Below are positions 5,934-12,082 of a stretch of 30,578 nt of DNA, piece by piece. Under the pieces are notes generated by a model. That model was not told where the DNA came from, searched no databases, and worked only from the letters and a program-made list of their open reading frames with translations. The stretch lies in IMG/VR virus record IMGVR_UViG_3300013120_000316, positions 1 through 30,578 of that record. One strand, written 5' to 3'. Origin of the DNA: a virus. Both the position numbers and the translations under genes were made by a program. How positions within the stretch are numbered: position 1 is the stretch's first letter; every line of letters starts with the position of its first letter.

Positions 5934-6416
5934 ATGAATAAATTTAAGGAATTAGAATTACTTGCTGATCAAGTTAAAAGTTATCGCGAAGCTATGATCG
6001 ATGCAGGCTTAGAGAGTCAGGAAGAATTAAAAGAGGAACACGATAAAATTGTTGATAGATACGATTTATTATGGTCTGAATTAGAGATAACCGGCAAGTT
6101 TCACGCTGATGCAACTATAGAACTAATCCAAAATATTTCCTCAAAATATTATGAGTTGGATGTGGAGCAATTAAATTGCTCAACCAGAAAGAGGGAGATA
6201 GTTCAAGCGCGGCAAATCTCTATGTATTTTGCAAGGCATTTAACGAAAAAATCATTATCTGTAATAGGATCAGAACACGGCGGCAAAGATCATGCAACAG
6301 TATTACACGCCTGTAAAACAATTTCGAATTTGATTGAAACTAATAAATTAATTTCCTTGCAAGTTGGAGAAATAAGAACGAAGATTTTTAAAGCAATAAA
6401 AAAAGCCTCAATATAG
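5934..6416 (+). CDS. Stand-alone DnaA domain IV-like DNA-binding protein
   Basis: 160 aa. Residues about 80-135 (KREIVQARQISMYFARHLTKKSLSVIG...GGKDHATVLHACK) match DnaA domain IV, including the signature loop GG(R/K)DHxTVxHA that contacts DnaA boxes. There is no AAA+ ATPase; the first 75 residues are an acidic coiled coil (VKSYREAMIDAGLESQEELKEEHDKIVD). Such proteins are frequent in phages and mobile elements of Bacteroidota. It may bind DnaA-box-like sites to recruit or block host initiation proteins. It is the last gene of the + strand early block, and its stop codon lies within the terminator hairpin. Confidence 0.85.
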   Translation: MNKFKELELLADQVKSYREAMIDAGLESQEELKEEHDKIVDRYDLLWSELEITGKFHADATIELIQNISSKYYELDVEQLNCSTRKREIVQARQISMYFARHLTKKSLSVIGSEHGGKDHATVLHACKTISNLIETNKLISLQVGEIRTKIFKAIKKASI

Positions 6417-6428
6417 AGGCTTTTTTTT
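6398..6428. terminator. Bidirectional terminator between convergent genes
   Basis: GCCTC-AATATA-GAGGC flanked by A7 on the left and T8 on the right (stem 6405-6420). It ends both the + strand early block and the - strand gene at 6427, whose last codons overlap the right edge. Confidence 0.9.
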
Positions 6429-6762
6429 ATATACATTTACGTTTCCCAGATGTGGAGAATATTGACATTTCCAATAATCTCGTGACGCTTATCTTGCGTT
6501 TATTTATTTTATTACAATGCATATTCCAAAGGGTTCTCCACCTTTTATCTACAAGCAAGACCCTATTTGTTCCGTCAATATCGTTAGTAGGTATAAGGTG
6601 TATTTGCTTTCCTGTTGACTCCTCCAGTGCTATGGCGGTTTTCTCAAGTCTTTTTATACCTCTTTTTCCGGGCCTTTTAAATGGTTTCCCGATCTGATTT
6701 TGTAGCCACTGAGGGTCGTTTAAACTTCTATTTAGCAATAAATCTTTAATTAGTCCGAACAT
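6427..6762 (-). CDS. Unknown phage protein, 111 aa
   Basis: Starts at ATG 6762 in a TAATG overlap with the upstream gene's stop. The protein is basic: LIKDLLLNRSLNDPQWLQNQIGK, then KPFKRPGKRGIKRLEKTAIALEE and a C-terminal KINKRKISVTRLLEMSIF. The basic helices suggest nucleic-acid contact, but no family is recognised. It is the last gene of a two-gene operon and ends in the bidirectional terminator at 6398-6428. Confidence 0.6.
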   Translation of the reverse strand: MFGLIKDLLLNRSLNDPQWLQNQIGKPFKRPGKRGIKRLEKTAIALEESTGKQIHLIPTNDIDGTNRVLLVDKRWRTLWNMHCNKINKRKISVTRLLEMSIFSTSGKRKCI

Positions 6763-7088
6763 TATTTAAATTTTTGTATTAATATTTTATTTAGCTCTGA
6801 TTCTTTCGGGTCTTTTAGCTTTTCATTCCATCCTGTTTCATCGCTCAGACATGTTTCGTTTATATCATCGAGCATAAATGAAGGAGAAACAAATCGAGTA
6901 CTTTTTAAGAAGTACATTTTAGCCGTGTAGGTGAATTCTTTTTTAATCTCCACCTCTTTGCACTCAATTGAGAAATTTTCGTTTATGTCGATTTCAAAAC
7001 TTTGGTTAAAATCGTCAATTGTCGTGAGTTTTATTTCGGCTTCCAAAATAGCTTTTTTCTGAAGCTCGAAAATAATTTCGTTTATCAT
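6762..7088 (-). CDS. Unknown phage protein, 108 aa
   Basis: ATG 7088, about 20 nt downstream of a TATATTTG promoter element. The middle is rich in alternating charged and hydrophobic residues (EAEIKLTTIDDFNQSFEIDINENFSIECKEVEIKKEFTY) typical of an antiparallel beta sheet. No family is recognised. Coupled to the next gene by TAATG. Because it has its own promoter with an operator-like site, it is probably expressed with the early or regulated genes rather than the late genes. Confidence 0.6.
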   Translation of the reverse strand: MINEIIFELQKKAILEAEIKLTTIDDFNQSFEIDINENFSIECKEVEIKKEFTYTAKMYFLKSTRFVSPSFMLDDINETCLSDETGWNEKLKDPKESELNKILIQKFK

Positions 7089-7109
7089 AGTATAAGTATT
7101 GATTCACAA

Positions 7110-7127
7110 CAAATATAATAAAATGTA
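7110..7127 (-). promoter_or_regulatory. Promoter -7 box TATATTTG with operator-like site
   Basis: On the - strand TATATTTG (7117-7110) matches the Bacteroidota TAnnTTTG box. It overlaps TACATTTTATTATA (7127-7114), 12 of 14 matches to the recurring palindrome TATAATTTATTATA. A clear -33 TTTG is not seen at the right distance. Drives the 7088 gene with a leader of about 20 nt. Confidence 0.6.
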
Positions 7128-7133
7128 TTAAAC

Positions 7134-7166
7134 TAAAAAACACCCATGGTTAAATGAGTGTTTTTA
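7134..7166. terminator. Terminator of the exonuclease operon
   Basis: AAAAACAC(C)CAT-GGTTAA-ATG(A)GTGTTTTT forms a 12-bp stem with one mismatch and ends in a U run on the - strand. It overlaps the stop codon of the 44-aa gene at 7150-7284. Confidence 0.75.
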
Positions 7167-7284
7167 TTTTCGCTTTTTCTGCTTTGGATAGGTCATCCCG
7201 AAAGTATTTATTCAGGATGAAAATTAGCCCCTCGACATATAGAGGGGCTAAGATTATCGGGATTAATAAGAGAGTGAGAGACAT
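7150..7284 (-). CDS. Small single-span membrane protein, 44 aa
   Basis: ATG 7284 begins just after the exonuclease stop codon, and the frame is open to TAA at 7150-7152. The first 24 residues (MSLTLLLIPIILAPLYVEGL then IFIL) are strongly hydrophobic and the last 19 are charged (NKYFRDDLSKAEKAKIKTLI), giving one predicted membrane span with a cytoplasmic basic tail. The tight coupling and the terminator overlapping its stop make it a convincing last gene of the XRE-exonuclease operon. The region also contains a 10-bp hairpin (7224-7251) that is inside this frame. Function unknown; a small membrane protein co-expressed with recombination genes could act on host membrane or defence proteins. Confidence 0.6.
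   Translation of the reverse strand: MSLTLLLIPIILAPLYVEGLIFILNKYFRDDLSKAEKAKIKTLI
7224..7251. other. Strong hairpin inside the 44-aa gene
   Basis: TTAGCCCCTC (7224-7233) and GAGGGGCTAA (7242-7251) form a perfect 10-bp stem with an 8-nt loop. An outer pair ATCCCGA/TCGGGAT and a competing pair TCATCC/GGATGA lie around 7193-7263. The stem may limit translation or act as an RNA processing site. Confidence 0.5.
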
Positions 7285-7285
7285 T

Positions 7286-7921
7286 TTAAAAATTATATGA
7301 TTCGTAAACCTTTTGGAATTCTTCAAAGAAAACTGCGACAGCTTTGTTTATTTTTTCGATATCTTCCTTAATATCCTTTCGCTCGATTCGCTCAATATGC
7401 AGCGGACAGGGCCAGAATTCAGGGCGATAAGAAACGGTATCAAGCCATTCGAGCTTTTCATTTACGCAAAAATAATTTAAAATCTGTGTTTTATGATCCA
7501 AATAAATTGAATCTGGGAATTTATCGGAACAGTATTTAAGATGCTTATAGCCTATGCATTTAATTTCAATAGCTCCTTTTAAGTCTTCGGTCGCTCCATC
7601 CGGGGAACAACCGTGCAAAGGGTTTAAATCCGATTCCCAGAAACCATGTTCAATTATTTTGGTGCCTGTTTTCTTGATGTATGCCTCACGCGCCCAAGGT
7701 TCTAATTCATTTCCTCGATCAGTTGCAGCGTTCCCGGAAAAGGGTTCGGAACTCAAGCCCGTTATACGTTCGTCGACAAGCTTTAAAACCAAATCAGTTG
7801 AACTTTTCGATAAATCCAATTTAACTTTTGTAACTATCTGAGAAATACGCGTCCCGCCTATCCTTCCTATTTTGTGTTGCGCCCACTCTTCCGAGCCTTG
7901 TTTAAAATTAAGAATTTTCAT
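7286..7921 (-). CDS. YqaJ/lambda-exonuclease-type recombination nuclease
   Basis: About 211 aa from ATG 7921 (a TTG one codon upstream is unlikely). Motifs of the family are visible: GSEEWAQHKIGRIGGT near the N-terminus, RGNELEPWAREAY (about 70-83), GCSPDG (about 107-112), AIEIKC (about 117-122, the ExK part of the PD-(D/E)xK active site) and HKTQILNYF (about 142-150). The enzyme degrades one strand of linear double-stranded DNA from the 5' end to make 3' tails for annealing. It overlaps the upstream partner gene by 14 nt and lies in an operon with an XRE regulator. No recognisable RecT/Beta annealase is adjacent, so the 173-aa partner may fill that place or act as ssDNA-binding protein. Confidence 0.92.
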   Translation of the reverse strand: MKILNFKQGSEEWAQHKIGRIGGTRISQIVTKVKLDLSKSSTDLVLKLVDERITGLSSEPFSGNAATDRGNELEPWAREAYIKKTGTKIIEHGFWESDLNPLHGCSPDGATEDLKGAIEIKCIGYKHLKYCSDKFPDSIYLDHKTQILNYFCVNEKLEWLDTVSYRPEFWPCPLHIERIERKDIKEDIEKINKAVAVFFEEFQKVYESYNF

Positions 7922-8429
7922 CAAATTGTGTTTTTAGGTTATTTTTAAAATCGTTAAACAATGCTTTTAATTCCGGTGCCAAGCTAGTAAAAACCGTTTT
8001 AAGCTCTTCCAAGTCTTTACAATTGAGAAGCAATCCTTTCTCCTTAGGGAAGTCTTCAATAGTTTTAACTTGTGGAGGGTTTGAGGCAATCCTTAAAGCC
8101 CAGTCTTTGCCGCCACCGAAAGCCTGATCCATTTCTTGTTGAAGAGTTACCCACATGTTTAAGTTCTTCCACCTTTCAATGTACGGGGTTCCGGATAGTT
8201 TAGCAATTCGATCAAGGTTCTTATTGGAAGTCATCAACATAGGCTTATCAAACCATTTGTTTTTGTCAAAATACGCGACTTTATACTCACCAAGGATTCC
8301 TTTTACTTCTACTTTTTTTAGCTCTACTCGTAATAATTTAACTACGATCGGCTTTTCTTCTGGGAGGATGTACGTCCCGATCCAATCTTTATCGACTGTC
8401 TTTTTCCAATGCGTTAATTTTTCACTCAT
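7908..8429 (-). CDS. Exonuclease-partner protein, possibly ssDNA-binding
   Basis: 173 aa. The opening MSEKLTHWKKTVDKDWIGTY followed by KPIVVKLLRVELKKVEVKGILGE...KPMLMTSNKNLDRIAKLSGTPYIERWKN resembles a protein type often found directly upstream of YqaJ nucleases in phages of Gram-positive bacteria and Bacteroidota, where the core reads GTPYIExWxGK. Its beta-rich centre would fit an OB-like fold, and I infer a ssDNA-binding or annealing helper role; this is not proven. The C-terminus has a helical segment ending in an acidic tip DENS, as in many SSB proteins. Overlap with the exonuclease start indicates coupling. Confidence 0.7.
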   Translation of the reverse strand: MSEKLTHWKKTVDKDWIGTYILPEEKPIVVKLLRVELKKVEVKGILGEYKVAYFDKNKWFDKPMLMTSNKNLDRIAKLSGTPYIERWKNLNMWVTLQQEMDQAFGGGKDWALRIASNPPQVKTIEDFPKEKGLLLNCKDLEELKTVFTSLAPELKALFNDFKNNLKTQFDENS

Positions 8430-8455
8430 AATATTAGGTTTTGTATTAAATTCGT

Positions 8456-8686
8456 TTACTTAAATTCAATCGACATAGGGATTCCCAAAACTTCGGCTAT
8501 CTCCGAAAGCTTCTCAAAGCCATAAATTAATCGGCCGTGCCTCCATGAGTTATAATTTGTTTTGGCCACTCCTGTAGCGTTTTGCAAATCAATATCTTTA
8601 ATATTGCGTTCCTTTACTTCATTAACAAGAAACTCGTTAGCTTTTACAATCTCTGGAATCTTGCTTACTTCTGGTTTATTTGGCAT
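8456..8686 (-). CDS. XRE-family helix-turn-helix regulator, 76 aa
   Basis: ATG 8686 is preferred; a TTG at 8710 lies within the promoter box. Residues about 25-70 (VNEVKERNIKDIDLQNATGVAKTNYNSWRHGRLIYGFEKLSEIAEVLGIPM) contain a helix-turn-helix followed by a dimer-type helix and the LGIPMSIEF ending common in XRE proteins. There is no C-terminal protease domain, so it is a single-domain regulator, Cro-like in size. It is the first gene of the operon with the exonuclease and has two palindromic operator-like sites (8712-8725, 8736-8749) over its own promoter, which strongly suggests autoregulation and possibly control of the same sites elsewhere in the phage. Confidence 0.85.
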   Translation of the reverse strand: MPNKPEVSKIPEIVKANEFLVNEVKERNIKDIDLQNATGVAKTNYNSWRHGRLIYGFEKLSEIAEVLGIPMSIEFK

Positions 8687-8707
8687 AATTTTAAAATTTT
8701 GTTTAGA

Positions 8708-8749
8708 CAAATATAATAAATTATATTCATACTAGCATAATTTATTATA
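8708..8749 (-). promoter_or_regulatory. Promoter of the XRE-exonuclease operon with two operator-like palindromes
   Basis: TATATTTG on the - strand (8715-8708) is a TAnnTTTG box about 20 nt before ATG 8686. TATAATAAATTATA (8712-8725) is a 14-bp palindrome (TATAAT, 2-nt centre, ATTATA) overlapping the box; CATAATTTATTATA (8736-8749) is a second copy with one mismatch, near the -33 region. A regulator bound at both would occlude the promoter. Confidence 0.7.
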
Positions 8750-8751
8750 AT

Positions 8752-8785
8752 AAAAAAGGCTCTTACATTTCTGCAAGAGCCTTTA
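8752..8785. terminator. Terminator of the lysis/late operon
   Basis: GGCTCTT (8758-8764) and AAGAGCC (8775-8781) form a 7-bp stem with a 10-nt loop; on the - strand it is followed by T6. It lies downstream of the holin gene, separating the late region from the XRE promoter. Confidence 0.85.
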
Positions 8786-8811
8786 TTGTTGGTGATAAAT
8801 TAAGAAGAAAG

Positions 8812-9117
8812 TTATTTTTTACCGAACATGCTTTTTACGTAGTCGGCGAAATAGAAGCCAAATATAGTAATTAATAAGTATTTTTGAGTCTCTGCATCGA
8901 TTGTTAGTTTATCACCAAAAAACATGCAGCCAATTAGAGTGATAATTGATATTAAAGCGCGAACATACTTTGCTACTTGTGACTGCATCATAATAGAATA
9001 GACAGCAAAGACAATATCGTTTCTAGCGTCTTTGTCTGTGACTGATTTATTAACAATTGCGGTTACCTTATTAAGAGTTCCGTTTTCCCCGAATATTTTT
9101 TTTACAATTTCTTTCAT
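8812..9117 (-). CDS. Putative holin, two membrane spans
   Basis: ATG 9117 overlaps the amidase stop as ATGA; the GTG at 9123 is less likely. About 101 aa. Residues about 50-68 (KYVRALISIITLIGCMFFG) and 79-96 (QKYLLITIFGFYFADYVKS) are hydrophobic spans; the N-terminal 45 residues are amphipathic, and the end is basic (MFGKK). The segment YLLITIFGFYFADYV resembles the last span of small phage holins of the 3TM type. Directly downstream of an amidase in the lysis cassette, so a holin is the natural reading: it would form inner-membrane lesions that release the endolysin. Terminator follows. Confidence 0.75.
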   Translation of the reverse strand: MKEIVKKIFGENGTLNKVTAIVNKSVTDKDARNDIVFAVYSIMMQSQVAKYVRALISIITLIGCMFFGDKLTIDAETQKYLLITIFGFYFADYVKSMFGKK

Positions 9118-9617
9118 CTCCACAAATTTTCTGTTGCAACTAAAATTCTGTTTAATTCAATCGGGTTTAAATCAACTTTACGACTTGGGGCAATAGTTCT
9201 ATGATCGGTTATCCAATCTTTTTTTATATAGTGTTCGATCATACGAGGTATAAACCATTCAATAAAAGAGGTTATTTGCTCGAATGTTAAAGGCTTTTTG
9301 TTCGTATCTCCTAAAAAAGCAACCCCCAAAAGAAAGCTATTACAATCCTTTATGCCTTTAAAAATCGATTCGCCTGCATGCCACATCCTATCTGTATCTT
9401 TGCCGAAAATATGTCGTGTTCCGTCTTCCTCTATAGCACAATGGTACGAAATCCCGTGTTTAAATTTCGTACCACAAGATAGCACTCCAGAATTTTGGGT
9501 CGACATTAAGAGCAAATCTTCTAATGGTAAAGCGAAATGATGCAACCCGACTCCTGTCGGTTGAATTATACGCCCTTTTGATTTATTACCATTGTAAAAG
9601 GTTTCTTTGAATTCCAT
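9114..9617 (-). CDS. N-acetylmuramoyl-L-alanine amidase (endolysin)
   Basis: 167 aa, Amidase_2/PGRP fold. Visible landmarks: GVGLHHFA with the first zinc histidine (residues 26-27), GISYHCAIEEDGTRHIFG (about 55-72), MWHAGES (78-84), SFLLGVAFLGDTN and DHRTIAPSRKVDLNP (about 140-155) with the last ligand pair H and D of the family pattern. It cuts the amide bond between N-acetylmuramic acid and L-alanine of peptidoglycan during lysis. No signal peptide is seen, so export depends on the holin. It lies between a coiled-coil membrane protein and a holin, 3 nt after the previous stop. Confidence 0.93.
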   Translation of the reverse strand: MEFKETFYNGNKSKGRIIQPTGVGLHHFALPLEDLLLMSTQNSGVLSCGTKFKHGISYHCAIEEDGTRHIFGKDTDRMWHAGESIFKGIKDCNSFLLGVAFLGDTNKKPLTFEQITSFIEWFIPRMIEHYIKKDWITDHRTIAPSRKVDLNPIELNRILVATENLWR

Positions 9618-9620
9618 TTT

Positions 9621-9932
9621 TTACCCTCCATTTTTTTCCTCTAAAAGCTTTTTAATATCTGTTTTTATAGTCGTGAGGTCTTGGTAAATCATTTGAACAA
9701 CTTCCTTGTTGGCCTTTTTGTTCAGCTCCACCCTTATCCGATCTATCTCTCTAATATTGGCCGCTTCGTGTTTTTCTAGTTCTGTTTTATCGGCTTTGCT
9801 TTCAATTATTCTATTTAATTCTCGCGCGTCAAGATCGTTTGTATTAAAAAATAATACAATTAGTCCACTTATTACGGCAATTGCTAGGTTGCTACTCCAT
9901 AGAATCGCTCTGTCTTTTTGCGTTTTTGTCAT
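9621..9932 (-). CDS. Small membrane-anchored coiled-coil protein of the lysis cassette
   Basis: 103 aa. Residues 11-29 (LWSSNLAIAVISGLIVLFF) form one membrane span, followed by a long charged coiled coil (residues 35-98, RIIESKADKTELEKHEAANI...TIKTDIKKLLEEK). This N-terminal anchor plus periplasmic coiled coil is the layout of inner-membrane spanins, although XhlA-like lysis helpers look similar. It overlaps the 4-TM gene by 4 nt and precedes the amidase, which supports a lysis function. No outer-membrane spanin lipoprotein was found next to it. Confidence 0.65.
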   Translation of the reverse strand: MTKTQKDRAILWSSNLAIAVISGLIVLFFNTNDLDARELNRIIESKADKTELEKHEAANIREIDRIRVELNKKANKEVVQMIYQDLTTIKTDIKKLLEEKNGG

Positions 9933-10321
9933 TTTCTAAATTCTTGTAAGACAAATATAACGAGTAAAACGAATATTAACAACACCCCAATGAGAGCAAA
10001 AATAATATTTTCGTTTGTAACAAAATGACTATAGCCGAAATCAGTGAAACTAACAGCCCTAAAAATTCCTTGAAATATTTTGAAAATCCCTACAACCCAT
10101 AACAAATGTTTGGTTGATTTTAATATAATAGGGTATTTTTCAATATAAATAATGCGCGCCAATATAACGATGTACGAAAAACTTTCCATTCCATAATAAA
10201 TAGCCGAATGTGTTGAATTTTCGTAATTACCGAACAAACGATAATAGCACACCCATAGAAGGTATGCTATTAAAGTTATAGAAAATAATCTACCCGTTGC
10301 TTTCAATACCTGTGTCCTCAT
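9929..10321 (-). CDS. Four-span membrane protein of the lysis cassette
   Basis: 130 aa with four hydrophobic segments: about 12-30 (LFSITLIAYLLWVCYYRLF), 40-60 (YYGMESFSYIVILARIIYI), 70-88 (HLLWVVGIFKIFQGIFRAV) and 104-125 (NIIFALIGVLLIFVLLVIFVL). No family is recognised. Its place directly upstream of the coiled-coil membrane protein and amidase suggests a holin or antiholin. The start ATG 10321 lies inside the tail end of the proline-rich ORF 10290-10400. Confidence 0.65.
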   Translation of the reverse strand: MRTQVLKATGRLFSITLIAYLLWVCYYRLFGNYENSTHSAIYYGMESFSYIVILARIIYIEKYPIILKSTKHLLWVVGIFKIFQGIFRAVSFTDFGYSHFVTNENIIFALIGVLLIFVLLVIFVLQEFRK

Positions 10322-10400
10322 CGCTTATCGGATTTTTGGGCCCTGTTGGTGGTGGTGGTGGATGATCCGGGCAATTGTACTCTTTAAATTGATTTTGCAT
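10290..10400 (-). CDS. Tiny proline-rich protein with DHPPPPPT, 36 aa
   Basis: ATG 10400 to TAG 10290-10292. The protein reads MQNQFKEYNCPDHPPPPPTG then PKNPISDEDTGIESNG. It shares the DHPPPPPT core and the same upstream sequence ATATATAAATTATG with the neighbouring ORF 10404-10493, so the pair looks like a tandem duplication. Its C-terminus overlaps the start of the next gene by 32 nt. Five prolines in a row would need elongation factor P. Function unknown; could be a tail-end or adaptor peptide. Confidence 0.5.
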   Translation of the reverse strand: MQNQFKEYNCPDHPPPPPTGPKNPISDEDTGIESNG

Positions 10401-10403
10401 AAT

Positions 10404-10493
10404 TTATATATTTAGTGTAAAAATTCTATTCTGGACCTCTGTTGGTGGTGGAGGTGGGTGGTCTTGCTGCATTAAAAATGTTTGTTTTTTCAT
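10404..10493 (-). CDS. Tiny proline-rich protein with DHPPPPPT, 29 aa
   Basis: ATG 10493 to TAA 10404-10406: MKKQTFLMQQDHPPPPPTEV then QNRIFTLNI. It starts 11 nt after the LamG-like gene's stop and ends 4 nt before the ATG of its partner ORF. Both ORFs share start context and the DHPPPPPT motif although the flanking residues differ, which argues that the peptide is selected rather than a chance frame. Confidence 0.5.
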   Translation of the reverse strand: MKKQTFLMQQDHPPPPPTEVQNRIFTLNI

Positions 10494-10503
10494 AATTTAT
10501 ATA

Positions 10504-11199
10504 TTAAGGTGTTATATTGTACTTAGAATATAAATAAGCGAGTATCTGGTTTAATTCTTGACTACTTATTATTCGATTGTAAGCAATCATTTCTATATAT
10601 TTACATGCGATAGCCCCCGACCCTGCATTTAATACTACGCTTCCGTCGTTAATATCTGGCGTTGCCCCTGTAACATTGATATTATTAGAATCATTGTATT
10701 GGTCAATCGCGCTTACGTCCTGTTTATAAACTGTCGATCTCACAAAATAAGTATTCGAGGGGAAAGATAAACTTCCAAGTATTGACCCGTTATCAAATCT
10801 GAGGCTATTGTCGTTGGCTTGGATTATATTAAAGTTATTACTATCAGCTCTAATACTACCAATACCAAGCGGCCTGTAAGACCCTGATATAGTTTTGTAA
10901 ACACCTATAAAAGAAACCTCATCAGAGTTACCTATTTTAACATCAGACCTATATACTAGATCGTCCGATAAGCTGAACTCAATTGCAGGGTAACTATTTA
11001 ATTCATTTGCGATTAGTTGAGCGAATACAGACCCTATTAATCTAGTCACATGGTTATTATTGCCTGACAAATCGTTTATTTGTGTGACGTCTGAACCAGA
11101 TGCTAGTATATCTTGTGAATGTCCCCAGAATTTCAATCCATTGGTAGGTATTGGCAATGATTTAGACTTTTTTAATAAAAGTAATGCTCTACCACCCAT
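10504..11199 (-). CDS. LamG/concanavalin-like tail protein, likely receptor binding
   Basis: 231 aa. After a basic N-terminus (MGGRALLLLKKSKSLPIPT) comes NGLKFWGHSQDILASGSDVTQINDLSGNNNHVTRL, the usual opening of LamG/laminin-G-like jelly-roll domains in phage and Bacteroidota surface proteins; the end IEMIAYNRIISSQELNQILAYLYSKYNI is the typical closing strand and helix. The domain binds carbohydrates. As the last large gene of the late region before the lysis cassette, it is best read as a tail tip or fibre protein that recognises the host surface. The ATG overlaps the upstream stop. Confidence 0.8.
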   Translation of the reverse strand: MGGRALLLLKKSKSLPIPTNGLKFWGHSQDILASGSDVTQINDLSGNNNHVTRLIGSVFAQLIANELNSYPAIEFSLSDDLVYRSDVKIGNSDEVSFIGVYKTISGSYRPLGIGSIRADSNNFNIIQANDNSLRFDNGSILGSLSFPSNTYFVRSTVYKQDVSAIDQYNDSNNINVTGATPDINDGSVVLNAGSGAIACKYIEMIAYNRIISSQELNQILAYLYSKYNITP

Positions 11200-11644
11200 A
11201 ACTCACAACCTCCCGTAATTCTGCTAAAGCGTTTATTTCGGCTTCTTTTGTGTTGCATTCAGTGCGTAAGTTATTACGTAAATCCTGTATTTCTTGAGGT
11301 ACTACATCGCCAAAAGCTGCACGTTCTCCCCATGGATAAACCTCATCATGAATAATCTGCTGATAATGTTCGTTTAGTTGCTTAATCTTCTTTGCTTTCT
11401 CTTCCTCAAGCGTTACAAAAGTCTTATTAATAACTTGCCTAACCGCTTTGTTTTCGATTAATTTATAAGCTCCTAGATATTGTGTTACAGGATCATAAAC
11501 AGGATTATCGGAAACTTCGAAATAGTTGTTTTCGTTTAGTTTTTCCCAATCAAGCTTGACTCCAAAAGATAAAATACCAATACTAGGAATCGATTTACAC
11601 TCTCTAATAGTTATAACCGTATCGTTTTTATATGCTAGTCTCAT
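11189..11644 (-). CDS. Tail-fibre-associated protein with coiled coil, 151 aa
   Basis: The first 70 residues are beta-rich (YKNDTVITIRECKSIPSIGI...YFEVSDNPVYDPVTQYLGAYKLIEN), and residues 75-145 are a charged helix (EEEKAKKIKQLNEHYQQIIHDEVYPWGERAAFGDV...LRTECNTKEAEINALAELREV). This two-part layout is seen in tail fibre assembly or connector proteins encoded beside receptor-binding proteins, but no exact family is recognised. It overlaps the LamG-like gene by 11 nt, implying coupled synthesis. Confidence 0.6.
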   Translation of the reverse strand: MRLAYKNDTVITIRECKSIPSIGILSFGVKLDWEKLNENNYFEVSDNPVYDPVTQYLGAYKLIENKAVRQVINKTFVTLEEEKAKKIKQLNEHYQQIIHDEVYPWGERAAFGDVVPQEIQDLRNNLRTECNTKEAEINALAELREVVSYGW

Positions 11645-11646
11645 GA

Positions 11647-12069
11647 TTAAGCTGTTTTAGTTCTGATATCATAATTTATATTTGTACCATCTACAAAGCC
11701 GATGATATAAAACACATCCCCAATGGCACTTGGAGCCGACACACCGTCGTCAAGTGCTTTGAATTTAGCCGCCAAGGTTATTGTTGGGGGTGTAGCCGTG
11801 TTAATAGTGCATTCAATTAAAATAGTTTGCCCATCAGCAAGGTTTGACGCATCAATGGTTATATCACCGGTTATCTCTATAGAGTGGTTAAGTCTTGCGG
11901 ATAGGTCCAAATTAACCGAGGAAGCGAAAATTTTTGTTAATGTATTTTCGAAAGCCGGTGAATTTATGCCTGAAATCTCCCCTTCAACATCTTTAATAGC
12001 TTCATTTAACCTATCCGAAGCCTCCGCTCCTGTGGTTACGTTATCAATTATTGGTATTATCTTTGTCAT
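11647..12069 (-). CDS. Small tail-region structural protein, 140 aa
   Basis: ATG 12069 (MTKIIPIIDN) is preferred over an in-frame ATG at 12102, which would overlap the previous gene. After a short helix (GAEASDRLNEAIKDVEGEI) the rest is beta-rich with many threonines and isoleucines (NHSIEITGDITIDASNLADGQTILIECTINTATPPTITLAAKF...GDVFYIIGFVDGTNINYDI). The pattern resembles the small C-terminal domain of phage tail fibre or spike proteins. It lies 2 nt from the next gene in the distal tail block. Function inferred from position. Confidence 0.6.
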   Translation of the reverse strand: MTKIIPIIDNVTTGAEASDRLNEAIKDVEGEISGINSPAFENTLTKIFASSVNLDLSARLNHSIEITGDITIDASNLADGQTILIECTINTATPPTITLAAKFKALDDGVSAPSAIGDVFYIIGFVDGTNINYDIRTKTA

Positions 12070-12082
12070 AATATATATATAT

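Noticed and set aside
7193-7263. Riboswitch or small RNA suggested by competing hairpins
   Set aside because: A well-formed coupled ORF (7150-7284) covers the region, so coding is the simpler reading; the hairpin is kept as an observation only.
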